Assembly (NCBI RefSeq): GCF_022179065.1
Contig: NZ_BPQD01000007.1
Coordinates: 62,001 to 126,000 of the forward strand
Length of the DNA stretch: 64,000 bases
DNA from: Methylobacterium adhaesivum
Lineage (GTDB): Bacteria; Pseudomonadota; Alphaproteobacteria; Rhizobiales; Beijerinckiaceae
Direction of reading: 5' to 3'
Part shown: positions 26,675 through 37,513 of the stretch, in pieces
How the letters are laid out: each line of letters starts with the position of its first letter
Position numbering within the stretch: position 1 is the stretch's first letter
The notes under the pieces: model-generated
Databases searched by the model: none
What the model was told of the DNA's origin: nothing
What the model saw: the letters and a program-made list of their open reading frames with translations, nothing else
Position numbers and translations under genes: made by a program

Positions 26675-27895
26675 TCAGGGGGCCGCGCTGGTGAGGCGCG
26701 TGCCGGCGGGGCTGCCGCGCAGAACGGCGCTCACGGGCACGAGGCGGATCCCCCGCGCTTCCAGGTCCCGCGACCAGCGCAGGATCCGGTCGATGGTCAT
26801 CGGCATGGCCGTGGCGGAGACCAGGACGAGGCCTTTCGATAGGGCCTGGGCTTCGGCCCGGGCGAGTTCGCGATCGATGGCCTCGGGCCGGGGCAAGGCA
26901 TCGAGGACGATCTCGGCCCGCGCGTTCGACATCTTCACCTTGGCGCCAAGGCCCGCCACGATCGATCGCGGCGAGGTGCCGTCGTCGACGTAGCCGAGGC
27001 CGCGTCCGGCGATCTCTCGCAGCATCGGCTCGAAGGCGGCGGCGTCGCTCGTGAGCTTGGCCCCCATGTAGTTGACGACGCCGATGAAGCCCTGGAAGCG
27101 GCTCATGGCCCAGGAGAGCCGGTCGAGATTTTCCGGGAGGCGTGCGGCCGCGAGCAGGGTCTGCGGTCCGGGATCGCTGTCGGGATAGTCGAACGGCTCC
27201 ATGGGCACCTGGAGCAGGGCCTCATGCCCGGCCTCGCGGGAACGCGCGACGATGCGCTCGAGGTCGTTGCCGTAGGGGGCGAAGGCGAAGCTGATCTCGG
27301 GCGGCAGGCGAGTAATGGCGGTGGCGGTGGCGGCTTGACCGATGCCGAGACCGGTCAGGAGAATGGCGATGCGCGGGCCGGTGATACCGGGGTCGGGGCG
27401 CGCATAGACGTCGAGGGACCGCATCCGTCCGTCACCGAGGCGCGGCACGTTCCCATAGCGGCCCCGCTCGGCCAGGCGGGGGTCGAGGGCGGCGAGCTTG
27501 GGCGGTGCCGCGTCGGGCACGCGGATCACAACCGCGTCACCGGGTGCGTTGCCGCCGCCTGCCCGCACGACGGTGACGCCGGACGCCGATTCAACAGCTT
27601 CCGCGGAGCGTTGACCACCCGGGATCTTTTCCGGCGCCTTTTCGGGGACCTTGTCGGCTACCGCCGCCATGGGACCGGAGGGCGGGTCGCGTAGGGCGAT
27701 GGTGGCGACGGCCACCGGCTCACCGCCGTGCGGATCTCCTGTCACGGCAAGGACGCTCACCCCGGCGACGAGGCCGAGGGCAAGGGCGCCGGCCGTCACC
27801 CGGGATGTCGGGCGCAGGGCCAAGAAGGCATGCAGCTGCCGCCGGGGCGCACGCCCGGTGCCGAGCGGCTGGGTCAGAATGTCGTCGGAGGTCAC
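26675..27895 (-). CDS. Divergent polysaccharide deacetylase family protein
   Basis: A protein of 406 residues. An N-terminal membrane helix (about 33-52) is followed by a variable linker and the divergent polysaccharide deacetylase domain (YibQ-like; about 175-395) with [51 protein letters not shown] and LGYVDDGTS. The family commonly follows EnvC and CtpA, and is thought to act on cell-wall or envelope polysaccharide. GTG start with GAGGGAAG about 9 bases upstream. It is separated from ctpA by a hairpin that may partly terminate transcription. Confidence 0.9.
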   Translation of the reverse strand: MTSDDILTQPLGTGRAPRRQLHAFLALRPTSRVTAGALALGLVAGVSVLAVTGDPHGGEPVAVATIALRDPPSGPMAAVADKVPEKAPEKIPGGQRSAEAVESASGVTVVRAGGGNAPGDAVVIRVPDAAPPKLAALDPRLAERGRYGNVPRLGDGRMRSLDVYARPDPGITGPRIAILLTGLGIGQAATATAITRLPPEISFAFAPYGNDLERIVARSREAGHEALLQVPMEPFDYPDSDPGPQTLLAAARLPENLDRLSWAMSRFQGFIGVVNYMGAKLTSDAAAFEPMLREIAGRGLGYVDDGTSPRSIVAGLGAKVKMSNARAEIVLDALPRPEAIDRELARAEAQALSKGLVLVSATAMPMTIDRILRWSRDLEARGIRLVPVSAVLRGSPAGTRLTSAAP

Positions 27896-27946
27896 GCTCA
27901 GCCGCTTCCCTCAGAGTTCGGGGCGAGATCGGCGGTACCGCGTTTC

Positions 27947-27994
27947 AAAACGAAAGCGGCCCCCGATACCGGTACTGGACCGATATTGGGGGCC
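27947..27994 (-). terminator. Hairpin terminator after ctpA
   Basis: On the minus strand a 7-base perfect stem (ggccccc/gggggcc, extended by an inner CGG/CCG pairing) is followed by GCTTTCGTTTTG. The T-rich tail is interrupted, so it is probably a partial terminator between ctpA and the deacetylase gene. Confidence 0.55.
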
Positions 27995-28032
27995 GTCATG
28001 GTTAACACGCGCTTAAGGCTTGGTCGTTCGAT

Positions 28033-29352
28033 TCAGTTCGGCACGGGAGCCTTGGTGTTGGACGCACCCTTCTGGATGCCGCGCAGATAGTCGAAAGCGG
28101 CGATGAGCTGCTTGTCCTTGGCCGGGTCCGGCGGAACGTAGGCGGAGGAACCGCCACGCTCCTCCACATCCTTCTGCTTCAGGTGGCCCTTCAGGCCCGC
28201 CTCGCCCTTGGTCTCGTCCTTGCCCTTCAGCTCGTCGGGCACTTCCTGCAGGACTTCCTGGTCCGGCTCGATACCCTTGGCCTGGATCGAGCGGCCCGAC
28301 GGCGTGTAGTAACGCGCCGTGGTCAGGCGAAGCGCGCCGCTGCCGCCGAGCGGGATGATCGACTGCACGGAGCCCTTGCCGAACGAGCGGGTGCCGAGCA
28401 CCGTCGCGCGCTTGTGATCCTGCAACGCGCCGGCCACGATCTCGGAGGCCGACGCCGATCCGCCATTGACCAGCACGACGACGGGCTTGCCCTTGGCCAG
28501 ATCGCCGGCCTTGGCGGAGAAGCGCTGGGTCTCGTCCGGGTTGCGGCCACGCGTCGATACGATCTCGCCCCGGTCGAGGAAGGCGTCGGAGACCGCGACG
28601 GCCTGGTCGAGGAGCCCGCCCGGATTGTTGCGCAGATCGAGGACGTAGCCCTTGAGCTTGTCGGCGCCGATCTCGGTGTTGAGCTTGTCGATGGCCGAGC
28701 GCAGGCCATCGTAGGTCTGCTCGTTGAACTGGGTCAGGCGGACGTACCCGATGTCCCCGCCCTCGGCGCGCGAGCGCACGGGCTTGATCTTGATCACGTC
28801 GCGATTGAGCACGACCTCGATGGGGTCCTTCGACTCCTTGCGGGTGATCTTGAGCTTGACCGGGGAGTTCACCGGTCCGCGCATCTTGTCCACGGCCTGA
28901 TTGAGGGTGAGGCCCTGGACCTGATCCTCGTCGATCTGCGTGATCACGTCGTTCGAGAGGATGCCGGCCTTCGAGGCGGGGGTGTCGTCGATGGGGGTCA
29001 CGACCTTGATCAGGCCGTCCTCCATCGTGACCTCGATGCCGAGGCCGCCGAACTCGCCGCGCGTCTGAACCTGCATGTCGCGGAAGCTCTTCGCGTCCAT
29101 GTAGCTCGAGTGCGGATCAAGGGAGGTGAGCATGCCGTTCACGGCCGCCTCGATGAGCTTGGCCTCGTCGGGCTTCTCAACGTAGTCGGTCCGTACCTTC
29201 TCGAACACGTCGCCGAACAGACTGAGCTGGCGATAGGTTTCGGCGGACGCCGCCACGGCGCTGGTCCCGGACAGCAGGCGGGTCTGGGTCGCGACCATGG
29301 AGGACCCGACGCCGAGAAACGCGCCGAGGAGAATGAGGGAAACCTTGCGCAT
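28033..29352 (-). CDS. ctpA: S41 family carboxy-terminal processing peptidase
   Basis: A protein of 439 residues. A signal or anchor helix at 1-25 is followed by a PDZ domain (about 85-170, GEFGGLGIEVTMEDGLIKVV) and the S41 peptidase domain. The catalytic Ser is in GGSASASEIVAGAL and the Lys in LGTRSFGKGSVQ. It cleaves periplasmic proteins from their C-termini; in related bacteria it regulates peptidoglycan hydrolases. The ATG overlaps the envC stop by one base (TAATG). A longer frame from 29391 runs into envC and is not used. Confidence 0.95.
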   Translation of the reverse strand: MRKVSLILLGAFLGVGSSMVATQTRLLSGTSAVAASAETYRQLSLFGDVFEKVRTDYVEKPDEAKLIEAAVNGMLTSLDPHSSYMDAKSFRDMQVQTRGEFGGLGIEVTMEDGLIKVVTPIDDTPASKAGILSNDVITQIDEDQVQGLTLNQAVDKMRGPVNSPVKLKITRKESKDPIEVVLNRDVIKIKPVRSRAEGGDIGYVRLTQFNEQTYDGLRSAIDKLNTEIGADKLKGYVLDLRNNPGGLLDQAVAVSDAFLDRGEIVSTRGRNPDETQRFSAKAGDLAKGKPVVVLVNGGSASASEIVAGALQDHKRATVLGTRSFGKGSVQSIIPLGGSGALRLTTARYYTPSGRSIQAKGIEPDQEVLQEVPDELKGKDETKGEAGLKGHLKQKDVEERGGSSAYVPPDPAKDKQLIAAFDYLRGIQKGASNTKAPVPN

Positions 29353-30722
29353 TATCCGCGAACCTTCTCGCTGGGGCTTTTGGCCCACCAAGGCTCCGGG
29401 TCAATGGAGCCGCCGTCTTTTCTGAACTCGACGTATAACATCGGATCGCCGCCGGCCGGAGCCGCACCCGGGCCGCCCTCGCCCATGGCCGCGACGGGCT
29501 CACCCGCCAGGACGAACTGGCCGACCTCGACGTCGATCCGGTCCATCCCGGCCAGCAGCAGATAGTAGCCATCGCCGGCATTGATGATCAAGAGTCGGCC
29601 GTACGAGCGGAACTGCCCGGCGAACGAGACCCAGCCATCGGCCGGAGAGGAGACCACGGCTTTGGGCCGGGTGGCGAGCGAAATGCCGCGGGTGGTACCG
29701 CCGTTGCCGTCGGGCTGGTTGAAGCCGCGCGACAGGGTACCACTCACCGGCCGGGGAAGCTCGCCGCGAGTCTCGACGAACCGAACCTTCGGAGCGAGGC
29801 GGGCCGGATCGCGGATGCCGGCGGCGGCGAAACGCTCCTGGGTGGCGCGGGCCTCGCGCGTCTCGGCCGCCCGGGCCTCGTCCGCCGCGCGGCGCGCGGA
29901 GGCGACCTCGCCTTCCATGCGCTCAAGGAGTTCCTTGAGGGAGCGGGCCTGAAGGCCGAGTTCGGCCGTGCGCGCCCGCTCGGTCACCAGACCGCTCTCG
30001 ACCTCGGCCAGCCGCGCCTTGCGGGCGGCAATCAGGCCACCGAGGCGGAGCTGCTCGCGCGCCCAGCCCGCGAGATCATTCTTCAAACCTTCGCGATCCG
30101 CCGCGATGAGCGCCTTCAGGCGAACCATTTCGGTGAGATCGGCGGCCAGCGTCTCGGCCTCGCCGCGTAGTTCCGGCACCACGGCACCGAGCAGCATCGA
30201 GGTGCGGATCACGGCGAGCACGTCCTCGGGCCGCACCAACACCGCCGGCGGCGGCCGCCGGCCCATGCGCTGCAGGGCCGCGAGGATCTCCGCGATCACG
30301 CCGCGTCGCCCGTCGAGGGAGCGCCGGATGGCCGCCTCGCTCGTGCCCAGGGCCTTCAGGCGGTCCTCGAGCCGGGTCATCCGGTCTTCCGTCGCCTGGG
30401 CCTGCCGAGCGGCGTCGAGAAGGGCCGTGTTGAACTTGGCCCGGTCGCTGCCGATGGCCGCGATCTCGGCCTCTAGCTGCGCCTTCGCGCCGGTCGAGGC
30501 CGCCAGCGCCTCTTCGATGCGCCTCAGATTTTCCGCGCGACGAGTCTTCTCGGCGACCGCCCGCTCGATCGCGTCCGGCTCTGTCGTCGAGGCTTTCGCC
30601 GCGGCGTCCCTGGAGGGCTCCTGCGCCGTGGCGGAGCCGGTCAGGAGCGCGCTGAGAAGGACCAGGGCACAGCGCCCGTGCCCTCCCGTCCACGCCGTCC
30701 ATCGTGACTTCGCCGTCGTCAT
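29352..30722 (-). CDS. envC: EnvC-like murein hydrolase activator (degenerate LytM)
   Basis: A protein of 456 residues. A signal peptide (1-34) is followed by a long coiled coil (about 50-320, with RRIEEALAASTGAKAQLEAE) and a C-terminal LytM domain. The LytM metal sites are lost: the H-x3-D site reads GISLATR and the H-x-H site reads MLYVEF. This matches EnvC, which activates amidases and does not cut peptidoglycan itself. It overlaps rlmH (ATGA) and ctpA (TAATG), so the three are translationally coupled. Confidence 0.93.
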   Translation of the reverse strand: MTTAKSRWTAWTGGHGRCALVLLSALLTGSATAQEPSRDAAAKASTTEPDAIERAVAEKTRRAENLRRIEEALAASTGAKAQLEAEIAAIGSDRAKFNTALLDAARQAQATEDRMTRLEDRLKALGTSEAAIRRSLDGRRGVIAEILAALQRMGRRPPPAVLVRPEDVLAVIRTSMLLGAVVPELRGEAETLAADLTEMVRLKALIAADREGLKNDLAGWAREQLRLGGLIAARKARLAEVESGLVTERARTAELGLQARSLKELLERMEGEVASARRAADEARAAETREARATQERFAAAGIRDPARLAPKVRFVETRGELPRPVSGTLSRGFNQPDGNGGTTRGISLATRPKAVVSSPADGWVSFAGQFRSYGRLLIINAGDGYYLLLAGMDRIDVEVGQFVLAGEPVAAMGEGGPGAAPAGGDPMLYVEFRKDGGSIDPEPWWAKSPSEKVRG

Positions 30723-31216
30723 CGCTCGCTGAGGTTCCCGCGGTGATAGGGATGGCCGGCGAGGATCGTCAGCGCCCGATACACCTGCTCCAGAGCTAGG
30801 ACGCGCACAAGGCCGTGCGGCAACGTTGCCGCCCCGAAGGACAGCGTCAGGTCGGCCCGTGTCCGGACGGTGGGGTCAAGTCCGTCGGCGCCCCCGATGA
30901 CGACGGCAAGACTTGGACGCACGGCATCGCGCCAGGCCGCGACCCGGTCGGCGAACGTCTCGCTGTTGAGGTCGGCCCGTCCACGCTCGTCGTAGACAAC
31001 GAGGGCCGCGCCATTCGCGTGGGCGAGGATGGCGGCGCCCTCCTCAGCACACCGGTCCTGGGGACGCCGCGCGCGGCTCTCGGGGATCTCGACGATCTCA
31101 CAGGTGGGAAAGCCGAGACCGCGCCCGATTTGCGCGGCCCGGTCGCGGTAGCGCGCGGCGAGATCGCGCTCGGGGCCGGTTTTCAGACGACCGACGGCAA
31201 CGACGACGAGGCGCAC
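30719..31216 (-). CDS. rlmH: 23S rRNA (pseudouridine1915-N3)-methyltransferase
   Basis: A protein of 165 residues of the SPOUT class. It starts at GTG 31216 (VRLVVVAVGRLKTGPERDLA) and has VVIGGADGLDPTVRTRADLT, LSFGAATLPHGLVRVLALEQ and the C-terminal signature HPYHR. It methylates pseudouridine 1915 in helix 69 of 23S rRNA on the assembled ribosome. It follows rsfS by 22 bases. The frame stays open upstream but the extra residues are not family-like. Confidence 0.95.
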   Translation of the reverse strand: MRLVVVAVGRLKTGPERDLAARYRDRAAQIGRGLGFPTCEIVEIPESRARRPQDRCAEEGAAILAHANGAALVVYDERGRADLNSETFADRVAAWRDAVRPSLAVVIGGADGLDPTVRTRADLTLSFGAATLPHGLVRVLALEQVYRALTILAGHPYHRGNLSER

Positions 31217-31238
31217 GCGACGGGCAACCCGGCGGGGT

Positions 31239-31676
31239 TCACTCGGCCCCGGCGGCGCTCGACAGGTCGGCGGACGGGCGGTCGGCGCCCCACATCTTCT
31301 CAAGATTGTAGAAGCCGCGCACTTCGGGACGGAAGATATGGACGATGATGTCGCCGGCATCGATCAGCACCCAGTCGCAGGCCGGAAGCCCCTCGACCCT
31401 GGCGGAACCAAGACCCTTGGCCTTCATGTCCTGCAGGATGCGGTCGGCGATGGCGCCGACATGGCGCTGCGAGCGGCCGGAGGTGATGATCATGGTATCG
31501 GCGAGCGAAGTCCGGCCCATGAGATCAATCTCGATGGTCTCCTCGGCCTTCATGTCCTCGAGACAGTCGAGGGCAAGCGTCCTGAGGCTACCGATCTTAC
31601 GGTCGGTCGCTTCGTCGGAACCCGGGGTTCCCTGGTAAACCGCGTCGTTCAGCGTCTCAGTTCCTGCGTGAGCCAT
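31239..31676 (-). CDS. rsfS: Ribosomal silencing factor RsfS
   Basis: A protein of about 145 residues with the RsfS core: LDCLEDMKAEETIEIDLMGR, SLADTMIITSGRSQRHVGAI, LPACDWVLIDAGDIIVHIF and GFYNLEKMWG. RsfS binds L14 and blocks joining of the subunits when nutrients are scarce. The ATG at 31676 is favoured; another ATG two codons upstream (31682) is equally open. It lies between nadD and rlmH, its usual place. Confidence 0.95.
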   Translation of the reverse strand: MAHAGTETLNDAVYQGTPGSDEATDRKIGSLRTLALDCLEDMKAEETIEIDLMGRTSLADTMIITSGRSQRHVGAIADRILQDMKAKGLGSARVEGLPACDWVLIDAGDIIVHIFRPEVRGFYNLEKMWGADRPSADLSSAAGAE

Positions 31677-31757
31677 GATCATGCGCCGATCGTACCCTGA
31701 ATGCGCGCGACATGGAACGTTTCAGTTGCGCCTTCGGTAAATCGCCTCCGTCGCCTC

Positions 31758-32369
31758 TCATCCCTTTGCGCGCAAAGCGGTGGAGGAGAGATGCGAGCGT
31801 GGCCCGTGCAGGAACACCCAGGCCGGCGGATCGAGGTCGGGCAGGAGGTCGGCATCGGATTCATCGATGCGCCAGCGGCCGAGCGCATGGGCCGCTCGGG
31901 CCGCCGGGCCCTTCAGGGTGAAACCCGGCCGGTCGATGATGGCGATAGGCATGGTCGCGGCGATCTCGCGAAATCCCGCCCAGCGGTGAAATGTCGCGAG
32001 GCTGTCGGCACCCATGATCCAGACGAACCGCACGGAGGGGTGGCGCGCCGTGAGGTAGCGCAGGCTCTGGCGTGTGTACTGGGCACCGATCCGGCTCTCG
32101 AACGCCGTTACGGTGATGCGCGGATGGGCGGCGATCGCCTGCGCGGCGGCGACCCGCGCATCGATGGAGGCGAGGTTGGTCCGGTCCTTTAGGGGATTGC
32201 CGGGCGTGACCATCCACCAGATCCGGTCCAGCCCGAGACGCCTCAGGGCGACCCGACTGACGTGGCGATGGCCGAGATGGGCCGGATTGAACGAGCCGCC
32301 ATAAAGCCCGACCCGCAGGCCGGGACAGGCAGGCGGCAGCCGGACCGGGCCGGACACCTCAAGGCGCAT
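31758..32369 (-). CDS. nadD: Nicotinate-nucleotide adenylyltransferase
   Basis: A protein of 203 residues. The nucleotidyltransferase motif VGLYGGSFNPAHLGHRHVS is near the N-terminus, WMVTPGNPLKD follows, then FVWIMGADSLATFHRW, and the C-terminal SSTALR equivalent of ISTxxR. It makes NaAD from nicotinate mononucleotide in NAD synthesis. It lies 36 bases after proA and 81 bases before rsfS. Confidence 0.96.
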   Translation of the reverse strand: MRLEVSGPVRLPPACPGLRVGLYGGSFNPAHLGHRHVSRVALRRLGLDRIWWMVTPGNPLKDRTNLASIDARVAAAQAIAAHPRITVTAFESRIGAQYTRQSLRYLTARHPSVRFVWIMGADSLATFHRWAGFREIAATMPIAIIDRPGFTLKGPAARAAHALGRWRIDESDADLLPDLDPPAWVFLHGPRSHLSSTALRAKG

Positions 32370-32405
32370 CAGAACCCGGCGATGGAGGGCCGCCGCCGTA
32401 CGGCG

Positions 32406-33710
32406 TCAAGGACGCGTCTGCCCGCTTCCGTGCACCCGGTACTTGAAGGTGGTGAGCTGCTCGACGCCGACGGGCCCCCGCGCATGCATCCGGCCGGTGG
32501 CGATGCCGATCTCGGCCCCGAACCCGAACTCGCCGCCATCGGCGAACTGGGTCGAGGCGTTGTGAACGACGATGGCCGAATCGACCTCCGCGAGGAAGCG
32601 GGTCGCCTCAGCCCGGTCGGCCGTGACGATGGAATCGGTGTGGTGCGAACCGTAGGTCTCGATATGGGCGATGGCGGCATCGAGGCCATCCACGACCCGC
32701 ACGGCGATGATGGCGTCGAGATACTCCGTCCGCCAGTCGGTCTCGGTGGCGGGCGTGACGCGGGCGTCGACGGCCTGCACGTCGGCGTCTCCGCGCACGG
32801 CGCAACCGGCCTCGAGCAGCATGGCGACGAGGGGCGCCAAGTGCGTCGCGGCGCAGGCCCGGTCGACGAGCAGGGTCTCGGCGGCGCCGCAGATTCCCGT
32901 GCGGCGCATCTTGCTGTTGAGGACGACGGTGCGGGCCATGTCGAGGTCGGCGGCCGCCGCCACGTAGACGTGGCAGATGCCGTCAAGGTGGGCGAACACG
33001 GGCACGCGGGCCTCGCTATGGACGCGCTCCACGAGCCCTCGCCCCCCGCGCGGCACGATGACGTCGATGCATCCCTGCAGGCCCGACAGCATGGCGCCGA
33101 CGGCTGCCCGGTCGCGGGTCGGCACGATCTGAATCGCGTCGGCCGGCAGGCCGGACTCCTCGAGGCCGGCCCGCATGGCACGGGCGATGGCCATGGCCGT
33201 GCGGTGACTGTCGGACCCCGCCCGCAGGATCGCGGCGTTGCCGGCCTTCAGGCACAGGGCCCCGGCATCGGCGGTGACGTTGGGGCGGCTCTCAAAGATC
33301 ACCCCGATCACGCCGAGCGGCACGGCGATGCGCTCGATGAGGAGACCGTTGGGCCGCTCGAAAGCGGCGACCTGCCGCCCGACGGGATCGGGCAGAGCGC
33401 CGATCTTCTCGACGGCGGCCGCGATGGCCGCGAGACGGGCCGGGTCGAGGGTGAGCCGGTCGATGAGCGCCTGGGTCTGGCCGGCGGTCCGGGCCGCCTC
33501 CACGTCCAGGGCGTTCTCGGCCAGGATCTCGGCCTGCGCACCCCGAAGGCGCTCCGCGATGGTCCGCAGCGCGATGTCCTTGGTCTGCGCTGGTGCCAGG
33601 GCGATGCCGCGCGCGGCCGCGCGGGCGCGCTGGCCGATGGCATGCATCTCCTCGAAGAGATCGGGAGCCTGGAACTCGGAACGCAGGTTCAGAACGGGCA
33701 CGGCCTTCAT
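32406..33710 (-). CDS. proA: Glutamate-5-semialdehyde dehydrogenase (gamma-glutamyl phosphate reductase)
   Basis: A protein of 434 residues. Family motifs include [47 protein letters not shown], the catalytic Cys in [11 protein letters not shown], and near the end [19 protein letters not shown] and [15 protein letters not shown]. It reduces gamma-glutamyl phosphate to the semialdehyde in proline synthesis. ATG 33710 (MKAVPVLNL) is chosen; ATG 33761 is in frame. It follows proB in the pathway order. Confidence 0.96.
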   Translation of the reverse strand: MKAVPVLNLRSEFQAPDLFEEMHAIGQRARAAARGIALAPAQTKDIALRTIAERLRGAQAEILAENALDVEAARTAGQTQALIDRLTLDPARLAAIAAAVEKIGALPDPVGRQVAAFERPNGLLIERIAVPLGVIGVIFESRPNVTADAGALCLKAGNAAILRAGSDSHRTAMAIARAMRAGLEESGLPADAIQIVPTRDRAAVGAMLSGLQGCIDVIVPRGGRGLVERVHSEARVPVFAHLDGICHVYVAAAADLDMARTVVLNSKMRRTGICGAAETLLVDRACAATHLAPLVAMLLEAGCAVRGDADVQAVDARVTPATETDWRTEYLDAIIAVRVVDGLDAAIAHIETYGSHHTDSIVTADRAEATRFLAEVDSAIVVHNASTQFADGGEFGFGAEIGIATGRMHARGPVGVEQLTTFKYRVHGSGQTRP

Positions 33711-33807
33711 CCTCGCGGGCCGTCGCGATCCGGCGCGCCCGCCTGTTGTCTCACCCGTCATCGCATGGCGGGCGGGCTCTAAACAAGCGTCGCGGGTGCC
33801 AGTCCGG

Positions 33808-34947
33808 TCATTCGCCCACCATGGCGAGATCATCGCGGTGCACCATCTCGGCACGTCCTGGATGCGTGAGGAGTTCGGCGATCTCGCGGCTCGGGCGACC
33901 GACGATCCGGGCGGCCTGGTCGCTGTCGTAGGCGACGAGGCCGCGCCCGAGGGTCCGGCCGGCGGCGTCCCGGATCACCACGGCATCGCCGCGCCCGAAA
34001 CCGCCCTGGATCTTGATGACGCCGACGGGCAGGAGGCTCGCCCCGCCCTGAAGCGCGCGCGCGGCGCCGTCGTCGACGGTGAGGATGCCGCGCGGCTCGA
34101 GTGAGCCGGCGATCCAGGCCTTGCGCGCGGCCACGGGATTCGAGCCCGACAGGAACCAGCTGCAGCGCCCGCCCTTCAGGATGGATCCCAAGGGGTTCTT
34201 CGCGCGGCCATCGGCGATGACCATGTGGGTGCCGCCGCTGGCCGCGATCTTGGCGGCCTCGACCTTCGTGCGCATGCCGCCGCGTGACAGTTCGGACGCC
34301 GGCCCGCCGGCCATCGCTTCGATCTCGGGCGTGATGCGCTCGATCACCGGCAGGTGCCGGGCGTCGGGATCGGTGTGGGGAGGCGCCGTGTAGAGGCCGT
34401 CGATGTCGGAGAACAGCACCAGCACGTCGGCACCGATCATGGTGGCGACCCGCGCGGCGAGGCGGTCGTTGTCGCCGTAGCGGATCTCGCTCGTCGCTAC
34501 GGTGTCGTTCTCGTTGACCACGGGCACGGCCCGGACCTCGAGGAGCTTGAGCACCGTCGCGCGGGCATTGAGGTAGCGACGCCGCTCCTCCGTGTCCTGG
34601 GGGGTCACGAGGATCTGGCCCGCTGCGATGCCGTGGTGGCCGAGGGCCTCTGACCAGTGCCGCGCGAGGGCGATCTGCCCCACGGCGGCGGCAGCCTGGC
34701 TCTCCTCCAGGCGCAGGGTGCCGGGCGGATACCCCAGCACCGTCCGTCCGAGGGCGATGGCGCCGGAAGAAACCACGAGCACGTCGGCGCCCCCGGCATG
34801 CAGATCCGCGATATCCTCGGCCAGGGCCGCGAGCCAGGCGTGGCGCAGGCGGCCACGCCCCCGGTCGACGAGGAGCGCCGAGCCGACCTTGATGACGATA
34901 CGGCGAAAATCCTGGAGGCTGGGGGTGACCACGCGCGGGGAAACCAT
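33808..34947 (-). CDS. proB: Glutamate 5-kinase with PUA domain
   Basis: A protein of 379 residues. The amino-acid kinase domain has [62 protein letters not shown] and [13 protein letters not shown]; a PUA domain (about 285-370) follows. It phosphorylates glutamate as the first step to proline. I prefer ATG 34947 because a GAGGGG ribosome-binding sequence precedes it; an ATG at 34971 would overlap obgE by 13 bases. Confidence 0.95.
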   Translation of the reverse strand: MVSPRVVTPSLQDFRRIVIKVGSALLVDRGRGRLRHAWLAALAEDIADLHAGGADVLVVSSGAIALGRTVLGYPPGTLRLEESQAAAAVGQIALARHWSEALGHHGIAAGQILVTPQDTEERRRYLNARATVLKLLEVRAVPVVNENDTVATSEIRYGDNDRLAARVATMIGADVLVLFSDIDGLYTAPPHTDPDARHLPVIERITPEIEAMAGGPASELSRGGMRTKVEAAKIAASGGTHMVIADGRAKNPLGSILKGGRCSWFLSGSNPVAARKAWIAGSLEPRGILTVDDGAARALQGGASLLPVGVIKIQGGFGRGDAVVIRDAAGRTLGRGLVAYDSDQAARIVGRPSREIAELLTHPGRAEMVHRDDLAMVGE

Positions 34948-34958
34948 CGCCCCCTCGC

Positions 34959-36074
<1,116 letters not shown>

Positions 36075-36536
36075 TCAGGCGCCGCTACGACGGCATTTTC
36101 CGTCGAGGTTCAGGTATTGGATACTCCGAAGTCCCGCCTCGAACCATGCGCTGGAGGACTTGGTACCCTCGTATCCGTACAGAACGATGCGAATGGCGTC
36201 GTCGGGCGACACCAGGGTGGGGGGTGATCCCATCTCGAAGGTCCAGCGCGGAGACGGCGTGCCGTCACCACCGAAAGTGGTTCGGGTCCCGTCCGCCTCG
36301 ATCTGGTTGATCTGTGTGAAGGCCGGGGCCTCACCCTTGTGGGCGACGGCGAAGGTGAACCCCACCTTCGGGGCGCGGCCGACGAAGTTGTAGAACTCGC
36401 AGTACAGCGTCGGCGGCGCGGGCTTGGCCGCGACTTCGACGGGTGTAGGCTCGGGCGCGCGGCCACGCAGGATGAAAGCGGCAAGCGCGGCCGACACCAG
36501 GGCTGCCGCACCGGACACGGCGAGGGTACGCTGCAT
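36075..36536 (-). CDS. Small envelope protein of unknown function
   Basis: A protein of 153 residues. A hydrophobic N-terminus (about 6-24, [19 protein letters not shown]) could be a signal or anchor. The rest is a beta-rich soluble domain ([45 protein letters not shown]) with two cysteines that might form a disulfide. No family is recognised. It sits between rpmA and obgE on the same strand, a position often held by an acetyltransferase gene in relatives. Confidence 0.75.
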   Translation of the reverse strand: MQRTLAVSGAAALVSAALAAFILRGRAPEPTPVEVAAKPAPPTLYCEFYNFVGRAPKVGFTFAVAHKGEAPAFTQINQIEADGTRTTFGGDGTPSPRWTFEMGSPPTLVSPDDAIRIVLYGYEGTKSSSAWFEAGLRSIQYLNLDGKCRRSGA

Positions 36537-36664
36537 CACCTCGATCCCATCGCTGCGGGTGGAGTGGGCCCCACCTCAGACGACGAAAGGGAGGATGGAT
36601 GCCCATCCTCCCCCACGCATGCCCCGATCGGCCGGAAACCCGGTCGATCGCGAGAGAATATTGC

Positions 36665-36931
36665 TTACTCGGCGGCTTCCTGCAGCGGCACGACGGTGAC
36701 GAAGGCGCGGCCGCGCTTCGTCATGAACAGCACGCGGCCATCGGTCTTGGCGAACAGGGTGTGGTCCGTGCCCATGCCGACATTGGTGCCGGGGTGCCAC
36801 TTGGTGCCGCGCTGGCGCACGATGATGTTGCCGGCGATGACGGCTTCCGAACCGAACTTCTTCACGCCGAGGCGCTGGCCGGCAGAATCGCGGCCGTTGC
36901 GGGACGAACCGCCTGCTTTTTTATGGGCCAT
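36665..36931 (-). CDS. rpmA: Large ribosomal subunit protein bL27
   Basis: A protein of 88 residues: [38 protein letters not shown] and [12 protein letters not shown]. This is a full-length L27; its N-terminus reaches the peptidyl transferase centre. It follows rplU by 38 bases. Confidence 0.98.
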   Translation of the reverse strand: MAHKKAGGSSRNGRDSAGQRLGVKKFGSEAVIAGNIIVRQRGTKWHPGTNVGMGTDHTLFAKTDGRVLFMTKRGRAFVTVVPLQEAAE

Positions 36932-36969
36932 TGTGGCTTACTCCGAAATCTCGAAAAACGATCTCGCCG

Positions 36970-37284
36970 TCAGGCGCTGATGCCGGTGATGCGCACCACC
37001 GTGTGGTGCTGGCGGTGGCCCCGCTTGCGGCGCGAATTCTGCCGGCGGCGCTTCTTGAAGGCGATGACCTTCGCGTCGCGGCCATGGCTGACAATCTCGC
37101 CGGTGACGCTGATGCCCGAGAGCAGCGGAGCGCCGATCTGGGTGGCGCCGGCACCGTCGGCGAACAGAAGCACGTCCCCGAAGGTGATGGTGGAGCCGGC
37201 TTCGCCCTCGAGGCTGGCGATCGTGATGGTGTCGTTGGCGGCGACGCGATACTGCTTGCCGCCCGTCTTGATGACTGCGAACAT
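36970..37284 (-). CDS. rplU: Large ribosomal subunit protein bL21
   Basis: A protein of 104 residues: [20 protein letters not shown], then [20 protein letters not shown] and [11 protein letters not shown]. This is a standard L21. ATG 37284 is the conserved start; the open frame upstream is not family-like. It is the first gene of a long operon and is preceded by a leader of about 145 bases from the promoter at 37436-37465. Confidence 0.97.
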   Translation of the reverse strand: MFAVIKTGGKQYRVAANDTITIASLEGEAGSTITFGDVLLFADGAGATQIGAPLLSGISVTGEIVSHGRDAKVIAFKKRRRQNSRRKRGHRQHHTVVRITGISA

Positions 37285-37435
37285 CGTTCTCTCTCGTGTT
37301 CTCTGCCGGCCTCCAGCCCACCCAACGGGCAAGCCTGGACCGTCTTCTTGTTCAGGTCATCCGCGACACCGGATCGAGACCGGGCGCGAACGCGAAACGC
37401 GCGGACTTCGTCGAGGAAGCCGCGCATTGCGCCGG

Positions 37436-37465
37436 TGCATAGGCGTCGGGGGAACGATTTGTCAA
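37436..37465 (-). promoter_or_regulatory. Sigma-70-type promoter for rplU-rpmA operon
   Basis: On the minus strand a perfect TTGACA (37460-37465) and TATGCA (37436-37441) are separated by 18 bases. It lies between the DUF853 stop and rplU and is the best promoter match that I found in the window. It predicts an unusually long leader of about 145 bases before rplU. Confidence 0.65.
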
Positions 37466-37513
37466 GGCAATGCCGATTCGAGCGACGCGGCCGGCCTCGC
37501 GCGGGTGGCGGCG

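Noticed and set aside
29352-30722. EnvC LytM domain lacking metal ligands, possibly a broken enzyme
   Set aside because: Loss of the ligands is normal in EnvC-type activators, so this is not a defect.
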